A stretch of 64,000 nt of DNA from Rhineura floridana (taxonomy: Eukaryota > Chordata > Lepidosauria > Squamata > Rhineuridae), in contig NC_084485.1 in the NCBI RefSeq assembly GCF_030035675.1, positions 91,656,838 through 91,720,837 on the forward strand, in the 5' to 3' direction. Each line of letters begins with the position of its first letter. Position 1 is the first letter of the stretch. This document shows positions 12,241-23,847 of the stretch, piece after piece. The translations under genes were made by a program, and so were the position numbers. Under the pieces are notes generated by a model that was not told the DNA's origin, did not search any database, and worked only from the letters and a program-made list of their open reading frames with translations.

Positions 12241-12595
12241 ATTAGTTCAGTTTTTTTTGTTAACCCTTCTTAGTAGTAGTACTAAGAACAATCTCCTTTC
12301 AGAGTTCAATTCCCAAGGGAGAAAGCTAATCACCATGCCTCATAGCATGTTTCTTGCATGTTAATTTCACAATTATATCCTAAAAAGCCACCAATGAGCA
12401 GAAATAAATTCTTATGCTTTCTTGAACGTTGTCTTTGACAGTTGGCATCAATCTTCCACACCCCAATTTTACTCAGAATTGCCCAATACAAACTTTAAAA
12501 ATAGTTACACGGAGAAAGACTCAATGTGTATGATTTATATGCTATTTCTATAGATGCTGGAAACAGCTGTTTGCTGTATCCTGTAGGGCATTCTA

Positions 12596-13510
12596 TATTA
12601 TTATTATTAATTTTATTATTATTTATTAAACTTATATACCGCCCGACTAGCAATAGCTCTCTGGGCGGTGAACATAGGAAATACAATAAATGACACAATA
12701 TGATACAATAAAACATAAAAACAGTCTAAAATCAATACAACAAAATTTTAGGATTAAATTAACTTAAATTAAAATGCTTCAGAGAATAGGAAGGTTTTAA
12801 CTTGGCGCCAAAAAGAAAACAGTGTCGGCGCCAAGCACACTTCCTCGGGGAAACTGTTCCATAGTTCGGGGGCCACCACTGAGAAGGCCCTAGATCTTGT
12901 CACCACCCTCCGGGCCTCCCTATGAGTTGGAACCTGGAGGAGGGCCTTCGTAGCAGAACGTTGTGTACGGGCCGGTTCATATCGGGAGAGGCGTTCCGAC
13001 AGATATCGTGGTCCCGCACCGTATAAGGCTTTATAGGTTAATACCAACACTTTGAATCTAGCCCGGAAGCATATTGGCAGCCAGTGCAAGCGGGCCAGAA
13101 CAGGTGTTATATGCTCGGACTGCTTGGTCCTTGTTAGCAGTCTGGCTCCCGCAGTTTGCACTAGCTGTAGTTTCCGAACTGTCTTCAGAGGTAGCCCTAC
13201 GTAGAGCGCATTGCAGTAATCCAAACACGAGGTTACCAGAGCATGTACCACTGATGTAAGGTCCTCTTTACTCAAATAGGGACGTAGCTGGGCCACCAAC
13301 CGAAGTTGGTAGAACGCATTCCTTGCCACCGAGGCTACTTGAGCCTCAAGTGAGAGGGAAGAGTCTAAAAAGACTCCCAGACTACGAACCCGCTCCTTTA
13401 GGGGGAGTGTAACCCCATCCAGGACAGGGTATATGTCCACCATCCGATCAGAGAAACCGTCCACCAACAGCATCTCAGTCTTGTCTGGATTGAGCCTCTG
13501 TTTGTTTGCA
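12596..13510 (-). mobile_element. 5'-truncated L2 LINE
   Basis: The copy reads on the minus strand. Its 3' end is an AT-rich tail next to a GGGCGGTATATAAG-type motif (12600-12665). An open frame at 12769-13473 encodes the C-terminal part of an L2-clade ORF2 (RSLGVFLDSSLSLEAQVAS, LHWLPICFRARFKVLVLTYK, ending FLFSEAF and stop). It is closely similar to the copy at 56649-58515, so the family was active fairly recently. Homology stops near 13510, a usual 5' truncation. Confidence 0.88.
12769..13473 (-). CDS. L2 ORF2 C-terminal fragment
   Basis: An uninterrupted 234-codon frame covering the region after the reverse transcriptase palm and the conserved C-terminus of L2-type ORF2 (NAFYQLRLVAQLRPYL, SRAFSVVAPELWNSFP). 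The YADD active site is missing because the element is 5'-truncated, so it cannot be catalytic. The first methionine is internal to the original protein. Confidence 0.8.
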   Translation of the reverse strand: MLLVDGFSDRMVDIYPVLDGVTLPLKERVRSLGVFLDSSLSLEAQVASVARNAFYQLRLVAQLRPYLSKEDLTSVVHALVTSCLDYCNALYVGLPLKTVRKLQLVQTAGARLLTRTKQSEHITPVLARLHWLPICFRARFKVLVLTYKALYGAGPRYLSERLSRYEPARTQRSATKALLQVPTHREARRVVTRSRAFSVVAPELWNSFPEEVCLAPTLFSFWRQVKTFLFSEAF

Positions 13511-13777
13511 GATTCTGTGAAGAAGAAAACTAAGGTTCACCCAACACCTCATTTCTAAACACAGTTATATGGAAGTAAATTGCAATATGATCATGTTATT
13601 TGGACCAAATGAAATGTCACAAACTTGTGTGCAAGCTTTTGAGTTTGCCAAACTCTTCTTCAGGCTGAAGGATACCTACAGCACTCTATCTTAACCTTGC
13701 TGCAAACAGACTTTGGGACTTGTATCATGCCCCACTTTTTCTCCGTATGATACATTTAAAGCACATTTATACCACTT

Positions 13778-13925
13778 TAACAGCCAGAGTTCTCAACCCC
13801 CCCATGTATGCTGGCAACTGTTGTTTACCCCTCACAGAACTACAATTTCCAGAACTCTTAGCAAACAAACTACAGTCCCCAGGATTCTTTAGGAGAAGCA
13901 ATGTGCTTTAAATATGTGTTGTTGA
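13778..13925. mobile_element. Possible MITE fragment
   Basis: It contains ACTACAATTTCCAGAACTC and ACTACAGTCCCCAGGATTC, resembling the ACTACAATTCCCAGA blocks of palindromic MITEs common in reptiles. Ends and target duplication are unclear. Confidence 0.35.
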
Positions 13926-14929
13926 TGCGGCTGAATAGGCTTTCTGGACAACTTAAAAGCTTGCACACAACTTTGTAGCACTTTAGTTGATTTTAAGACA
14001 GGTTTTATCCTCTCCTACTTACTAATGGACCAACATGGCTCCCTACAATTCTTGGGAGCAATTATCACTGATCTCAGTTGAACTTCTGATAAGTATGCTT
14101 AGGGTTGGAATGACAGTAAGAAAGCTTTGAAAAGGACAGTAGTATCCTAGTCCATAGTGTATTTGGAAACATTTATTTCTGAGTAAGCCTCTCAAGAAGT
14201 TAATAACTCACTTTGGACTATGAGAAGGAATCACTGGTACACAAGTGCTGAATTTCTATTATCACAGCTAGGGTTGCCAGATCTTTGCTTTGCCCAGAGA
14301 CTCTGGTTTTTGGGGGTCCTCTTTGGGTCTCTGGGTGAGTCACCTTAATCTCTGGATTCTTAGCTTTCACTAAAAAAAATTAAGTTTCTAGGTGGTCTGG
14401 TTCAAAAGATATAAACCAAAATGTCACACCCACACCTTCTGCTAGTACTGGCTGCTCTAATCCTTGCCCTTTCATGTTTTTAGTCAATGAGTAAAGTCAG
14501 GGTTGTGATTGACAAGATTTGTTGAACCCCAGGCAATACCTGAACCCCATTTCAAGTTCTGATAACAGTTTCCTTTTCCTGCTTGTCTCACATCAGGAAT
14601 TCAGTAAATACATATAGCTTCCAGCAGCATAAAGAGTACTTTCTCTGTACAGGATTGGGACTTGCTTCTACAAGATCACAGCAGGATCTTGGTGGGCATA
14701 CACAGTGAACAATTTTAGTTATAATAAGTGTACATGCAGGTTTTTTTCATTATTTGCAAAAATGGCATATTATACATTTTATCTTTCAAATTATTTTTGA
14801 ACAGACTTCTGGGGAGGCTTAATATTCTTCTGTTTTAAATGCCTCCTATTATGTATTGTTTGCTCTTATAATTTATATATTTCACTGTATTTTTGTATTG
14901 TATTCTGCCATATTTATTGTATGTACGTC

Positions 14930-15045
14930 GCCTAGAGTGGCCACTGGCCAGATAGGCGACACATAAATTAAATTTATTATTATTATTATTATTATTTATA
15001 TCCCACCCTTCCTCCCAGCAGGAGCCCAGGGCAGCAGTATTATAC
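14930..15045. mobile_element. Two opposed LINE 3' tails
   Basis: A plus-strand tail (CGCCTAGAGTGGCC, GATAGGCGACACATAAAT) runs into an ATT repeat and then into a minus-strand tail (ATTTATATCCCACCCTTCC, GGAGCCCAGGGCAGCA). Both look like L2/CR1-group 3' ends that share or abut their AT-rich tails. Confidence 0.6.
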
Positions 15046-15527
15046 ATGCTGCAGTATTATACTTTTCTAATTAAGGAGTCAAACAAGTTTAAATTTTATT
15101 GGGCTATTGAAGAGCGCAGTTTATTTCTCTTATTTATAACCTGTTTTGAAAACCTTCCGAAAATGAAGCTTTTCTGGGAGTAAAGCTGTAATGCTAATTC
15201 CACACACCTGAGAGTTAACCCCATTCAATTCAGCAGGATTTACTTTTGAGTAGACATGGTTAGGATTGTACTGAAGATCAGTAGGACTTTTGAGTGAACA
15301 TAGAAAAGGATTGTGTTGTAAATGTTTCTCTTCCCTTCCTATCCTTTTTTTTAAGCAGTTAGGCAGGGCTTACTTAGGTGTCACTGCTTTTATTTGGCAG
15401 GAAACTAATACTTTTAAAAAATGTTCTGCAATGGTCAACTGGTTTTGACAATAAACTATTATATGGGATGTGCGTATTTTTACATGTCCAGTGTGTCTGT
15501 GTATATGGAATATTTCCAATGAGCCTG

Positions 15528-15730
15528 TTAGGGTTGCCAGGCTCAGGGCCTGAGACTGGGCCTGGCAACCAAGAGGTCTTTTGTATCTTTAAAAGTTGTG
15601 CAGGGTGAAGGGAGAATTCCACCTTGTGGTTTTTGCCATTACAGTGTTGCAAGAACACCTGCACTTGGCTGACTTTCTCTTCTCCTAAAGATACAGGATC
15701 AGACTCAGGCCCTGAGCCTGGCAACCCTAA
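15528..15730. mobile_element. MITE with perfect 27-bp terminal inverted repeats
   Basis: Positions 15528-15554 are the exact reverse complement of 15704-15730 (outer part TTAGGGTTGCCAGGCTCAGG). The element is 203 bp and non-coding. The outermost bases read TTAGGG...CCCTAA, so the GGGTTGCC core is bordered by TA on both sides. Perfect arms suggest a fairly young copy. Confidence 0.75.
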
Positions 15731-15784
15731 TATGGATATCTTTGCAGAGGGTCCCTAGTCAAGCTTTACCAACAACAGAATCCG

Positions 15785-15862
15785 AACTATATCTACTCAG
15801 AAGTAAGTTCTATTGAGTTCTATGGGGCTTAGTCCCTTAGTAAGTGTGTTTAGAATTGCAGC
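15785..15862. repeat. Copy of recurrent AGTAAG/ACTTAC motif
   Basis: CTACTCAGAAGTAAGTTC is followed by GGGGCTTAGTCCCTTAGTAAG and an AATTGCAGC end. It is the clearest copy of the short palindromic motif seen at several places in the window. Confidence 0.5.
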
Positions 15863-17705
15863 CGTCAGGGGCATCCATCTTTACTCCCAAATGCTCCTAT
15901 CTAACATCTCCATAACACTAGGTTCTTTTCTTCCTACAATGGCCTTCTGGTGACTGGCCTGGCTTGAGGGCACTTAAACCCTTCTTGCCAGAAGCAAATA
16001 GGCTAGATTAAGTGTTCTCTACCCAGACTCCCATCTTTTAGCTAAGATTTCTATCTTATTTTACCAGTCAGATAAATGTTTTTGTTGGAATTGTATGCTC
16101 CAAGCAACTGTGGTTGACGCTTAATATATCATGCTTAACGACATCACTTGGGCCCTCCTCTGTGACATCACTAGGTCCACCCCATTACATCACTAGGGCC
16201 CACCCCTGAAATCTCAGGGTTTGGGATGCTTCTGACTTGGCAACTCTACTGTAAATGTATATTCCTTATTCTTACATAAGAACACACATAGAAATATAAG
16301 AGTTAAAGATTGGTTAATTATAAGGAAAAGGAAAAATATAGAACTAAATTTACAGTTAAAACTACGGGCAGCATTTTAGTTGATACAATCACATATTAGA
16401 TCTATGAGAGGATAGAAATGCCTTACACACACTCAGACCCAAGATAATGAGCACACAGACTCGCATCAGAGAAAAAGAAAGGGAAGGATAGTTGAAGAAT
16501 ACAATCAGGGCACAAGGTCAGGATAAAGTTATACACTGTTTATAAACTCTCCCCTTCTAGTTATCACCAAATAGCCACGCATACAATTCTCACCCTTTCC
16601 TTGTCCTAGTGTCCCATGCTGCATATTAGATGATCTTAGGAAGCCATGTGATATCAGCAGATTCATTGGAGCCAGCCTGTGCTGGTTTAACCCCAGGCAA
16701 AACCTCCAGTTTAAATGTGTTTTGGGGTTTCATTGGGTTATATGAAATTGGAAGGAGGAATGTGTGTGAGAGAAGAAGGAGTACAAAGAAGGATTCTGGG
16801 ATCTGTTTTTACCAGATGGATACCAAAATAATTTTACTGTGAGGTATGTAGTGTAAATTCCTGTTTTCAGGAAAACTAGTTCTTATCTTATTGATTCTGG
16901 GGGTGTTTTAAATTCTACCAGGACGGCACCATTGTTTTGCTTGAAGGGATTATCCTCTGTCAGTGTTTTAGAGTTCTTAACAATTTTAGCTCAGGAAGTC
17001 TGTTCTTCTGACCTTTAAAGTCACAAACAAGTCAAAAATTTATTGAAGGGGCTGTTTCCCAGAGTTTACTATAACTGAGCTCCTATGCTGTAATCCATTA
17101 ATATGAACCAAAGAATAAGGAACCCCGAAAATATGTGTGTCTCCTTTACAGTTATACCCTTCAACAAGTTTAACAGGCAAGTTTGTAGACATTTCTTGTA
17201 AGAAAACAATTATTTAATCAGATGGAACAAGTACTATGGAGATCCCTGCAGACAACAGGGATCACCACGACTTCCAGCGTATATGGCCTGGTTAATCATG
17301 TGTTAGCAGTGTGCAGCAAAAGCAAGGTTACTTATGTGTAACAAAAGTTGTTTGAGAGTGATGTTCTCATATGTAGTTACATACTCAGCTACCTCTTCTG
17401 CACTGCTTCTTTGTCTCTTTTTGCAATATTATTTTCCCATCCGCTCACATTCAGTGTTGTCAAATAGCATTTTACATCTCAACCTAGCCTTCTAAGGCAG
17501 AAGTGAGGAACCTTTCACAGGGTTGTATTCAACTAAGTTCTACACAGAGTAGATCCATTGAAATTAATAAACCAAAGTTAGTCATGTTCATAAACTCCAT
17601 TGGGTCTACTCTGAGTAGGACTAGCTTTAAATACCACCCATAGATTTCATTGAAACTTGTATCTTAAGAGTAGGACTTTTAAGGCTGAAATCCTAAACAA
17701 ACCTG

Positions 17706-17825
17706 CTAGGGTGGGGAACTTTTTTCAGCCCAAGGAACACATTTCCTTCTTACCAACCTTGTGGAGGGGCACATGTCAGTGGTGGGTGGGGCCAGAAGCA
17801 AAAGCAGACAGAGCACCAGATGTGA
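17706..17825. mobile_element. hAT-like MITE fragment
   Basis: CTAGGGTGGGGAACTTTTTT, then CAGCCCAAGGAACACATTTC and GGTGGGTGGGGCCAGAAG, resemble the GGTGGGGAACCT-type ends of reptile hAT MITEs. Only one end is clear. Confidence 0.4.
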
Positions 17826-18414
17826 ATGTTAACTTTGTACAGTAGGCTAGTCTTTCAGTCAGACAAGCAAGAGGCATTATCAGACTTTACGAATACATTC
17901 TAGCTAGGCAAAAACATTAAACATTCATTGTGAGGGGTGATAAACTTTTCTCCTGTTGCTATGATTGTGCCACTCCTTTAATTATCTGATATGTCTTCCT
18001 AGAGTATTCTAAAATCAACTTATGCCATCCCACTCAAAATCACTCACCCCTGATTACATAGCTCTTCGGATCCTTTATCTGTCTTGAGTGAAATCTAGTG
18101 TTGCGTTGGCATGCAAGCCCTTCATGTGTTCGGACTTGACTCAAAGGGCTGGTTCATACATACATATAAATCAGTTATTGCAACATTGAGTGATGTGTAT
18201 GCAATTGGGCCATCTCAGAGTCAAATATATTTAACACACCACAGATATCTTTCATGTCACCATCTATAATTTAAAATGCAATGCTTTTCAGCAGAATAAA
18301 TTTATTTTAAGCACTAAAAGCATACTCCAATAAAATAAATGATCTTTACTGTACAACAGAAATATTGCCTAACAATATATTGTAGGCAGCGAAACAGATC
18401 CACAAAGATATTAT

Positions 18415-18482
18415 ATAATACATTTATTTAGAACATTTATATTGCACTTTTCCTCAATGATTTCAAGGCAGTTTACAAAAAT
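18415..18482 (-). mobile_element. LINE 3' tail fragment
   Basis: ACATTTATTTAGAACATTTA then CAAGGCAGTTTACAAAAA looks like a reversed L2/CR1-group 3' end. The copy is short and degenerate. Confidence 0.4.
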
Positions 18483-18839
18483 CTAAACAAATCAGGTATG
18501 AGCCATATGCAGTATGAATCACCTCTACAGCCCATGAATGAATTAATTGCTTAGGATTTGCAAACAGATCTTATCTGAGTAGACTTCGGAAACAATGCTG
18601 CTTAAAGACTTATTTATCAGTATATCTAGTTTAAACTTGGCAGGATAACATATAATTTTGACCAGATATGTACCTAAAAATGTCTCTCCCATGGACAACA
18701 AAGCACACAATGGTTGACATCTGAGGAACAAAGAACACAACTCAGAAAAGAGATGGGAAAAGTAAAGGGGTAGATTAAGCCCAGAGGATGAACATAGAGT
18801 GAAGACGTGAGAAGGATCCAGCAATATATCTTACTCCGT

Positions 18840-19850
18840 TTACAGTTGCGTTTGTACGCACACTGTTATTTCCAACGGTAGCCTTGCTGTGGGTGCTTAA
18901 TGACTCCTCTTAGGGTCTGTGTGACGACGGCTGAGTCCTTCCCTGTATAATGGCAAGGTACTTGTTTGTCACTGTATACAGATATGTGTTTCCCCAAAGC
19001 ATTCGAATCGCCCTCTCGGGTCTCCACCTCCCAGAGGGTTGCGTCCCTGTTTTTGCAGCGGTCCTGGCTAGAAATTCCCCAGGCAAATGACGCCTAGCAC
19101 ATTTCACCGTTGGTTTCTAGCCGCGTAGGCAGGCAGCCCACCTCGGGAGCAGGGAGAGACAGTGAAGACGGCCTTCGCCACCCTACCCGCGGCATCACTC
19201 TATCACGCAGCCGTAGGGTGGCCTGAGGAGCCTGGCCAGGCTTCCCGCTTGTGCCGCATTGCCGTGCAATGCCTCTGGGGTCGTCCAGGGGGCGCTGGTT
19301 GCCGGGAGCTGAGGCGGCCTCAGAGTAAGTAAGCAGGCGAGCGAACCAACCAGCCCTAGCTATCGGGAACGGACGGACAAGCGAGAGGCCGGCCAGGCGC
19401 CGTGCTGGCCTTTCTTACGCTCGCTGCGTTCGAGGCCTGCCCGGGAGTGGAGTGTCCAACACCCAAGGGAGCCTCTTTGCCATGCAGGCCCGGCGGCGTC
19501 CGCTGCCGCCTACCGAGGTGAGTGAGCCGCTGGCCTCACGTTTAGCTGCCTTCGCTCGCTCTCGGTCGGGCCGCTAAGGCCGGGGCATCCTCTTCCCAGG
19601 CCCCTGCAGGGCGGTGCGAGGCGCCTCTGTTTGGGGGAGGGGTGGTTTGGGGACTAGGGCTGCTGCGGCTGCCTCGACGACCCCAGGAGAGGGAAGAGGA
19701 GGCTGAATGCTTCTCGCTTCTTCGGAAAGGGTATCTGAAAAAGGGAAAGGGGCTGCCGACGCGGCAGACAGGGGCGACATATTTGGCCCTGAGGCTCGCA
19801 GCTGCTTCCCTCACAGAGGATAACCTCTTTTCTTAGGGACATGAGCTTTC
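18840..19850 (+). promoter_or_regulatory. ZFYVE9: CpG-rich promoter region of ZFYVE9
   Basis: A clear local rise in CpG and GC content in an otherwise AT-rich window, densest at about 19000-19700. It overlaps the first ZFYVE9 5'UTR exon and the start of intron 1, as in a usual CpG-island promoter without a clear TATA box. CCAGGGGGCGCTGG (19285-19298) resembles the core of a CTCF site. The transcription start cannot be fixed from sequence alone. Confidence 0.7.
19250..19517 (+). other. ZFYVE9: ZFYVE9 5'UTR exon 1 (start approximate)
   Basis: GC-rich sequence ending at a strong donor, ACCGAG-GTGAGT (exon end 19517). It lies in the CpG-rich block upstream of the ZFYVE9 coding exons. If transcription starts far enough upstream, it holds a short upstream ORF at 19269-19328 (19 codons). 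It also holds an upstream ATG at 19482 whose frame is open to the donor (MQARRRPLPPTE). A possible weak alternative donor (GTAAGT) lies at 19325. The exon start is a guess. Confidence 0.6.
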
Positions 19851-22137
19851 CTCGTTATCAGGGATCATGAAATCCTTGGGACCTTGGGAATAAAGAGATA
19901 GGCACAAGCCTCTCGTCCCGGCTTATCCGTTTCCTTGTTCGTTTAACTTGCTCTGAAGGCATATACCACATTTGGAATAGCCCTCTCGCCTTCAAGGCAG
20001 CCAGTTAGCCTTCTCGAAGAGTTTGTGCCTTCTCTGTTATAGAGTCTCCCTTCCCCCCCCGTCCCTCCCCTCCAACAAACCAAGACCCCTTTTTAGAACA
20101 ACCAGTTACCTTCTCATACCCTTTCTGTTAATTAGTAGGAACCCCTCTCTCCCAATACTGGCAGGCTCCCCGCTAAAGGATATATGCATCCCTTTTTGTA
20201 CTCCTTGTTTGCTTTTGCAGTTGTGCATTCCCGCATCCCTTTCTTTCCTGTCCTGCTGGTTTACTGGCAACTCCATTTGTTCACAACCAAAGTTCATACT
20301 GGATCTGACGGGAACGGTGTTTGCTGTTAAGGTGTCCTGTATTTTGTGTCTAAAGTATCTGGCGTAATTTGTTGCAGTCTGTTCCCTGTTTAAATAATTT
20401 GAAAGTGACCTTATTGCTAAACTAGAGCACTTATCAGGGGGCAAGGTTACTTTTACTCATGTTTGTGGTTATGCTTACTTAAATGATGCTAATATTGGTG
20501 ATAAAATGGACTATCTTGGTTTTCAAGAGATATTTTAAGTCCTATAGATGTAGGTAAATTGGTCCAGATGATGGCTTGCAATGAAAGAATTGTATGTCTT
20601 GTAATGTGAATAGCTGATAGATATTATCTTGATAAATTTGAATGCTTAGGCATTTTGCATATATGCAGACAAATAGTAATTGTATGTGCTGAAATGGAAG
20701 TTTACATGTTTAATTGCAGAATATGTGTATTAGTATATTTTAATAAGGTGAGGTTCAAAGTGTGAAATGTTCACAAAACTTGAATGTTCTGGGATGTATA
20801 CAAATTTTCAGGACTGAATCTCCTATAAATTTGTGTCTTAACATGAATGCAAAATTTCAAAGAGTCTAGTAGAGTGAGTAAGGGAAACATGGAGGTCACA
20901 CTAGAGGTTATAAGGACAGCAGATTGATTATTTATAGATTGTAGATATCTGAAGGGATAACTTCTTTATTATTTAAAATATCAAAGCCTGAACAAACATG
21001 TATGAAAGTGGAGTGCTGGTTTGGATGGTACTGAAAACTGTTAGATCTCTGAGTTTGACCCTGCACAAGACAAAATAGATAAAAACTACTTTAATTGGTT
21101 AGCAGTGCAAAGGTACACAGATGCCCCAGCCAATTAATGTTTGTTTTTCTGAAATGGATTTAATATTTCATTCCTTTTAAATACCAGTGTAATTGAATGG
21201 CCAAGATTTACCAGACTAAAGTGTACTAATTATTTGCAGATGACTGAACGTAGTAGACAGAAACCTTAGATTTTGTCATTTGGTAAATGCTGGCACAATT
21301 AAGGAATCTCCAATGACCATGAGGCCCTTTGATTTAGCCTCATGCCTAAAATTTCTCTGAACTTTACCTTTAATCTGTATTTAAAGATTGCAAATATCTA
21401 TGCCCTTTCTTTTTTTAAAAAAAGTAAAATATTAAAATATTAATCCTTTCATCATCCCTGAGGCTCTAAATCTAAGTGAACATAATTTAACATACAACTT
21501 TTGCAGATTATACATTCTTTTAACAAATAAATTAACTCTTAGTACATAAAGGATGAGCTGCTTAGTTGCGGTACCTCTGTTTTAGTTGATAGTTTGAGCA
21601 GATGTTTTTCAGCCTGTGTTGTAGCATTTATATTCTGTCAGTGTTCTTGTTTGTTTGAAAATGAAAGAGTCTATTGGAATCTTTAGATGAAAAATTATAA
21701 ATTGATGCAGAAATATCTGCTGAAGTCAACAGGCAACTTATGTAACTTATTACAACCGTATTGTTTATAGGTCTATGCTAAGACTTGTGCCAATTTGTCA
21801 CTGTTAGGAACAAGTATAACTAACAGTATTCATTTTGGAAAATTTCAAAGCAACATTGCAGGTAGATAAAGCAGCATTGTAGGATTAGGGTAGCTGAAAT
21901 AGTAAATAGAGGATGATATGTATCCCTTTAGTTATGAATGGTCCTGCATAAAAGGTTATCTTTCTGAATAACCACTAAGGAAGAAGTTTAATCTACTTAG
22001 GCTGTAGCCTTAAAGCACACTTACTAGAGAATAAACCTAATCAAACATAGTGGGATTTTCTTTTAGTTAAATATGCATAGGACTACTTGTTAGACCTGGA
22101 AGGTTATGACTTGGCCAATCTGCCTTATTTTAATAAG

Positions 22138-22240
22138 AACATAAGAGTCTGCTGGATCAGGCCAAAGGTGTATTTAGTCCTGCATCCCGTTCTCACAGTG
22201 ACCAACCAGATGCCCGTGGGAAGCCTGCACACAGTATTAA
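22138..22240 (-). mobile_element. CR1 LINE 3' tail
   Basis: AAGAACATAAGAGTCTGCTG is followed by GCATCCCGTTCTCACAGTG. Reversed, this is the CR1-type 3' end of which 35785-36278 is a fuller copy. Confidence 0.75.
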
Positions 22241-22713
22241 AATTATCACTTTATTTCCCCATTGTATAAATGAAGTTATGGATATTAGTGTTCTATAGAA
22301 TCTAGTACACTGTTTTTTCATAGTACCTGTATAAAGGCAGTCTTGCAAGTTATTTGGTCATTAGCCCCAGTATACTTATGTTAGTAATTTGTGGTGTAAA
22401 GTAAAAACACACATACCCATAACTTAATTGTTTTAAATATCCTCACCTAGTTGCTTGGAGGCAGTTCATACTCACACAGGCTATTTACAACCTAAACGAA
22501 GGTGTTGAAAGAAGTGTCAGATAACTGTGACTTCATATTGCTAAATGGGACCTGGGAGTTGGTGCAAAGGTTGTTGGAGCATGTAGTCAAATTTTTAATT
22601 TGGGAACTGGAATACCAGATGAGCAGTAGTTGCTTAATTCTTTTGTTAACTTCAGTAAGAGGATGAGAAAAATGGAAGCAAACGGTGTTCTGCTGATGAA
22701 AGGCATCCATCCT

Positions 22714-23085
22714 AAGACCATAAGAAGAGCTTGCTGGCTCAGGCCAGAGGCCCATCCACTTCAGCATCCTGTTCTCACAGTCTCCTGCCAGATACCTGTG
22801 GAAAGCCCACAAGCAGAACCTGAGTGCAATAGTTATCTCCTTCCTGCAGTTCACAGCATCTGGTATTCATAAGCATACTGCCTCCTATAGTGGAGGCAGA
22901 ACATAGCCATCATGGTTAGTAGCTACTAACAACCTTGTCCTCCATGAATTTGCCCAAACTCTGTTAAAGCCATCCAAGCTGGCAGCCATGACTGTCTCTT
23001 GTAGGAGTGAATCCCATAGTTTAACTATATGCTGTGTGAAGAAGTACTTTCTTTTGTCTGTCCTGAATTTGACATAGAATGAGAG
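22714..23085 (-). mobile_element. CR1 LINE 3' region
   Basis: A longer minus-strand CR1 copy. The 3' tail AAGACCATAAGAAGAGC leads into the untranslated region (CAGCATCCTGTTCTCACAG) and then the reversed end of the ORF2 C-terminus (AGCCATCCAAGCTGG, GAAGTACTTTCTTTTGTCTG). It is more diverged than the copy at 35785. Confidence 0.8.
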
Positions 23086-23290
23086 GGCAGGCAGTTTTGG
23101 GTTATTCTTCCCCTCCCCGCCTCGCTTCCCAAAATCTGCACCAGAGGGTTGGGGAAACTCTCCAGAGCAGATTTGTGGGAGATTACAAGAGGAGGAAAAA
23201 GTTGCTTTTCTCCTTGTTCTGCTGACAGATGTATTCCATCAGTAACACAACACCAACTGGATTCTACCCTAAGTAGGTAATTTCTTTTAG

Positions 23291-23358
23291 ATTTGTTGTT
23301 GTTGTTGTTGTTTATTTCTATCCCGCCTTTTGGCCAAAAGGCCCTCAAGGCAGCTAAA
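23291..23358 (-). mobile_element. LINE 3' tail fragment (L2/CR1 group)
   Basis: A GTT repeat, then TTTATTTCTATCCCGCCTTT and CCCTCAAGGCAGCT, is a reversed LINE 3' end next to the microsatellite it usually carries. Confidence 0.55.
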
Positions 23359-23671
23359 AAAATATTTTAGATGGAGTGATAATCCTTAAGAGGATATTCT
23401 TGTTTAATGGCATGTTGGTGAACTTTAATATAGTTCAAAATATTACTATTTAAATTTAGATATTATAGCTAGTCTACCTTACTGCTGCAGTCCTTGCACC
23501 CTCTATATCCAGAAGCTTTTCCTAAAAGATCAAGGAACCCTACAAAGCATGTAAAAGGTCTTTATCCTCTTCCCTATGTCCATGTAAAAGACTTTACTAG
23601 TTGCAAAGACAACCCTTTGAATTCCAGCCAATATTTAATTGTGTCCATCATTATATGTTTAGAATGTGTTG

Positions 23672-23847
23672 TTAGGAATATATGTAGCTGCCTTGTAGCA
23701 AGTCAGACCAAGCTCAGTATTGTCAACAATGGCACCAGCTCTCCAGGGTTTCTGGCAGGAATCTTTCTGACCCCTACCTGGAGACGCCAGGAATTGAACT
23801 GGAGGCCTTGTGCATGCAAAGCATGTGCCACTACTACTGAGCTGTGG
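23672..23847 (-). mobile_element. tRNA-derived SINE with CR1-like tail
   Basis: Third copy of the family at 1975-2170 and 7391-7581. It ends with a reversed B-box (GGAATTGAAC) and tRNA-like head (GCATGTGCCACTACTACTGA). It is diverged and slightly shortened. Confidence 0.7.

Larger units (their letters stand above)
14271..16246. mobile_element. Candidate non-autonomous DNA transposon with nested insertions
   Basis: TA-GGGTTGCCA at the left end and TTGGCAACTC-TA at the right form near-matching inverted ends, each next to TA. In between lie two opposed LINE tails (14930-15045), the MITE at 15528-15730 and a copy of the AGTAAG motif. No transposase is visible. The pairing of these two ends is my inference; they could belong to separate elements. 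Confidence 0.3.
5746..18830. other. Intergenic region between BTF3L4 and ZFYVE9
   Basis: No exon-like open frame with plausible splice sites and recognisable protein similarity was found on either strand. The region holds SINE, MITE, L2 and hAT pieces listed separately. The longer blanks (about 5746-7390, 8388-9842, 9927-12170, 16250-17510 and 17830-18410) show only AT-rich, unique-looking sequence. Regulatory DNA could be present but cannot be recognised by eye. Confidence 0.7.

Noticed and set aside
19542-19842. Four overlapping ORFs on both strands in the CpG-rich block
   Set aside because: GC-rich DNA lacks stop codons by chance; no splice context or recognisable similarity was seen.
20023-20367. 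114-residue ORF in ZFYVE9 intron 1
   Set aside because: No start context, splice signals or recognised similarity; it reads like unselected intron.
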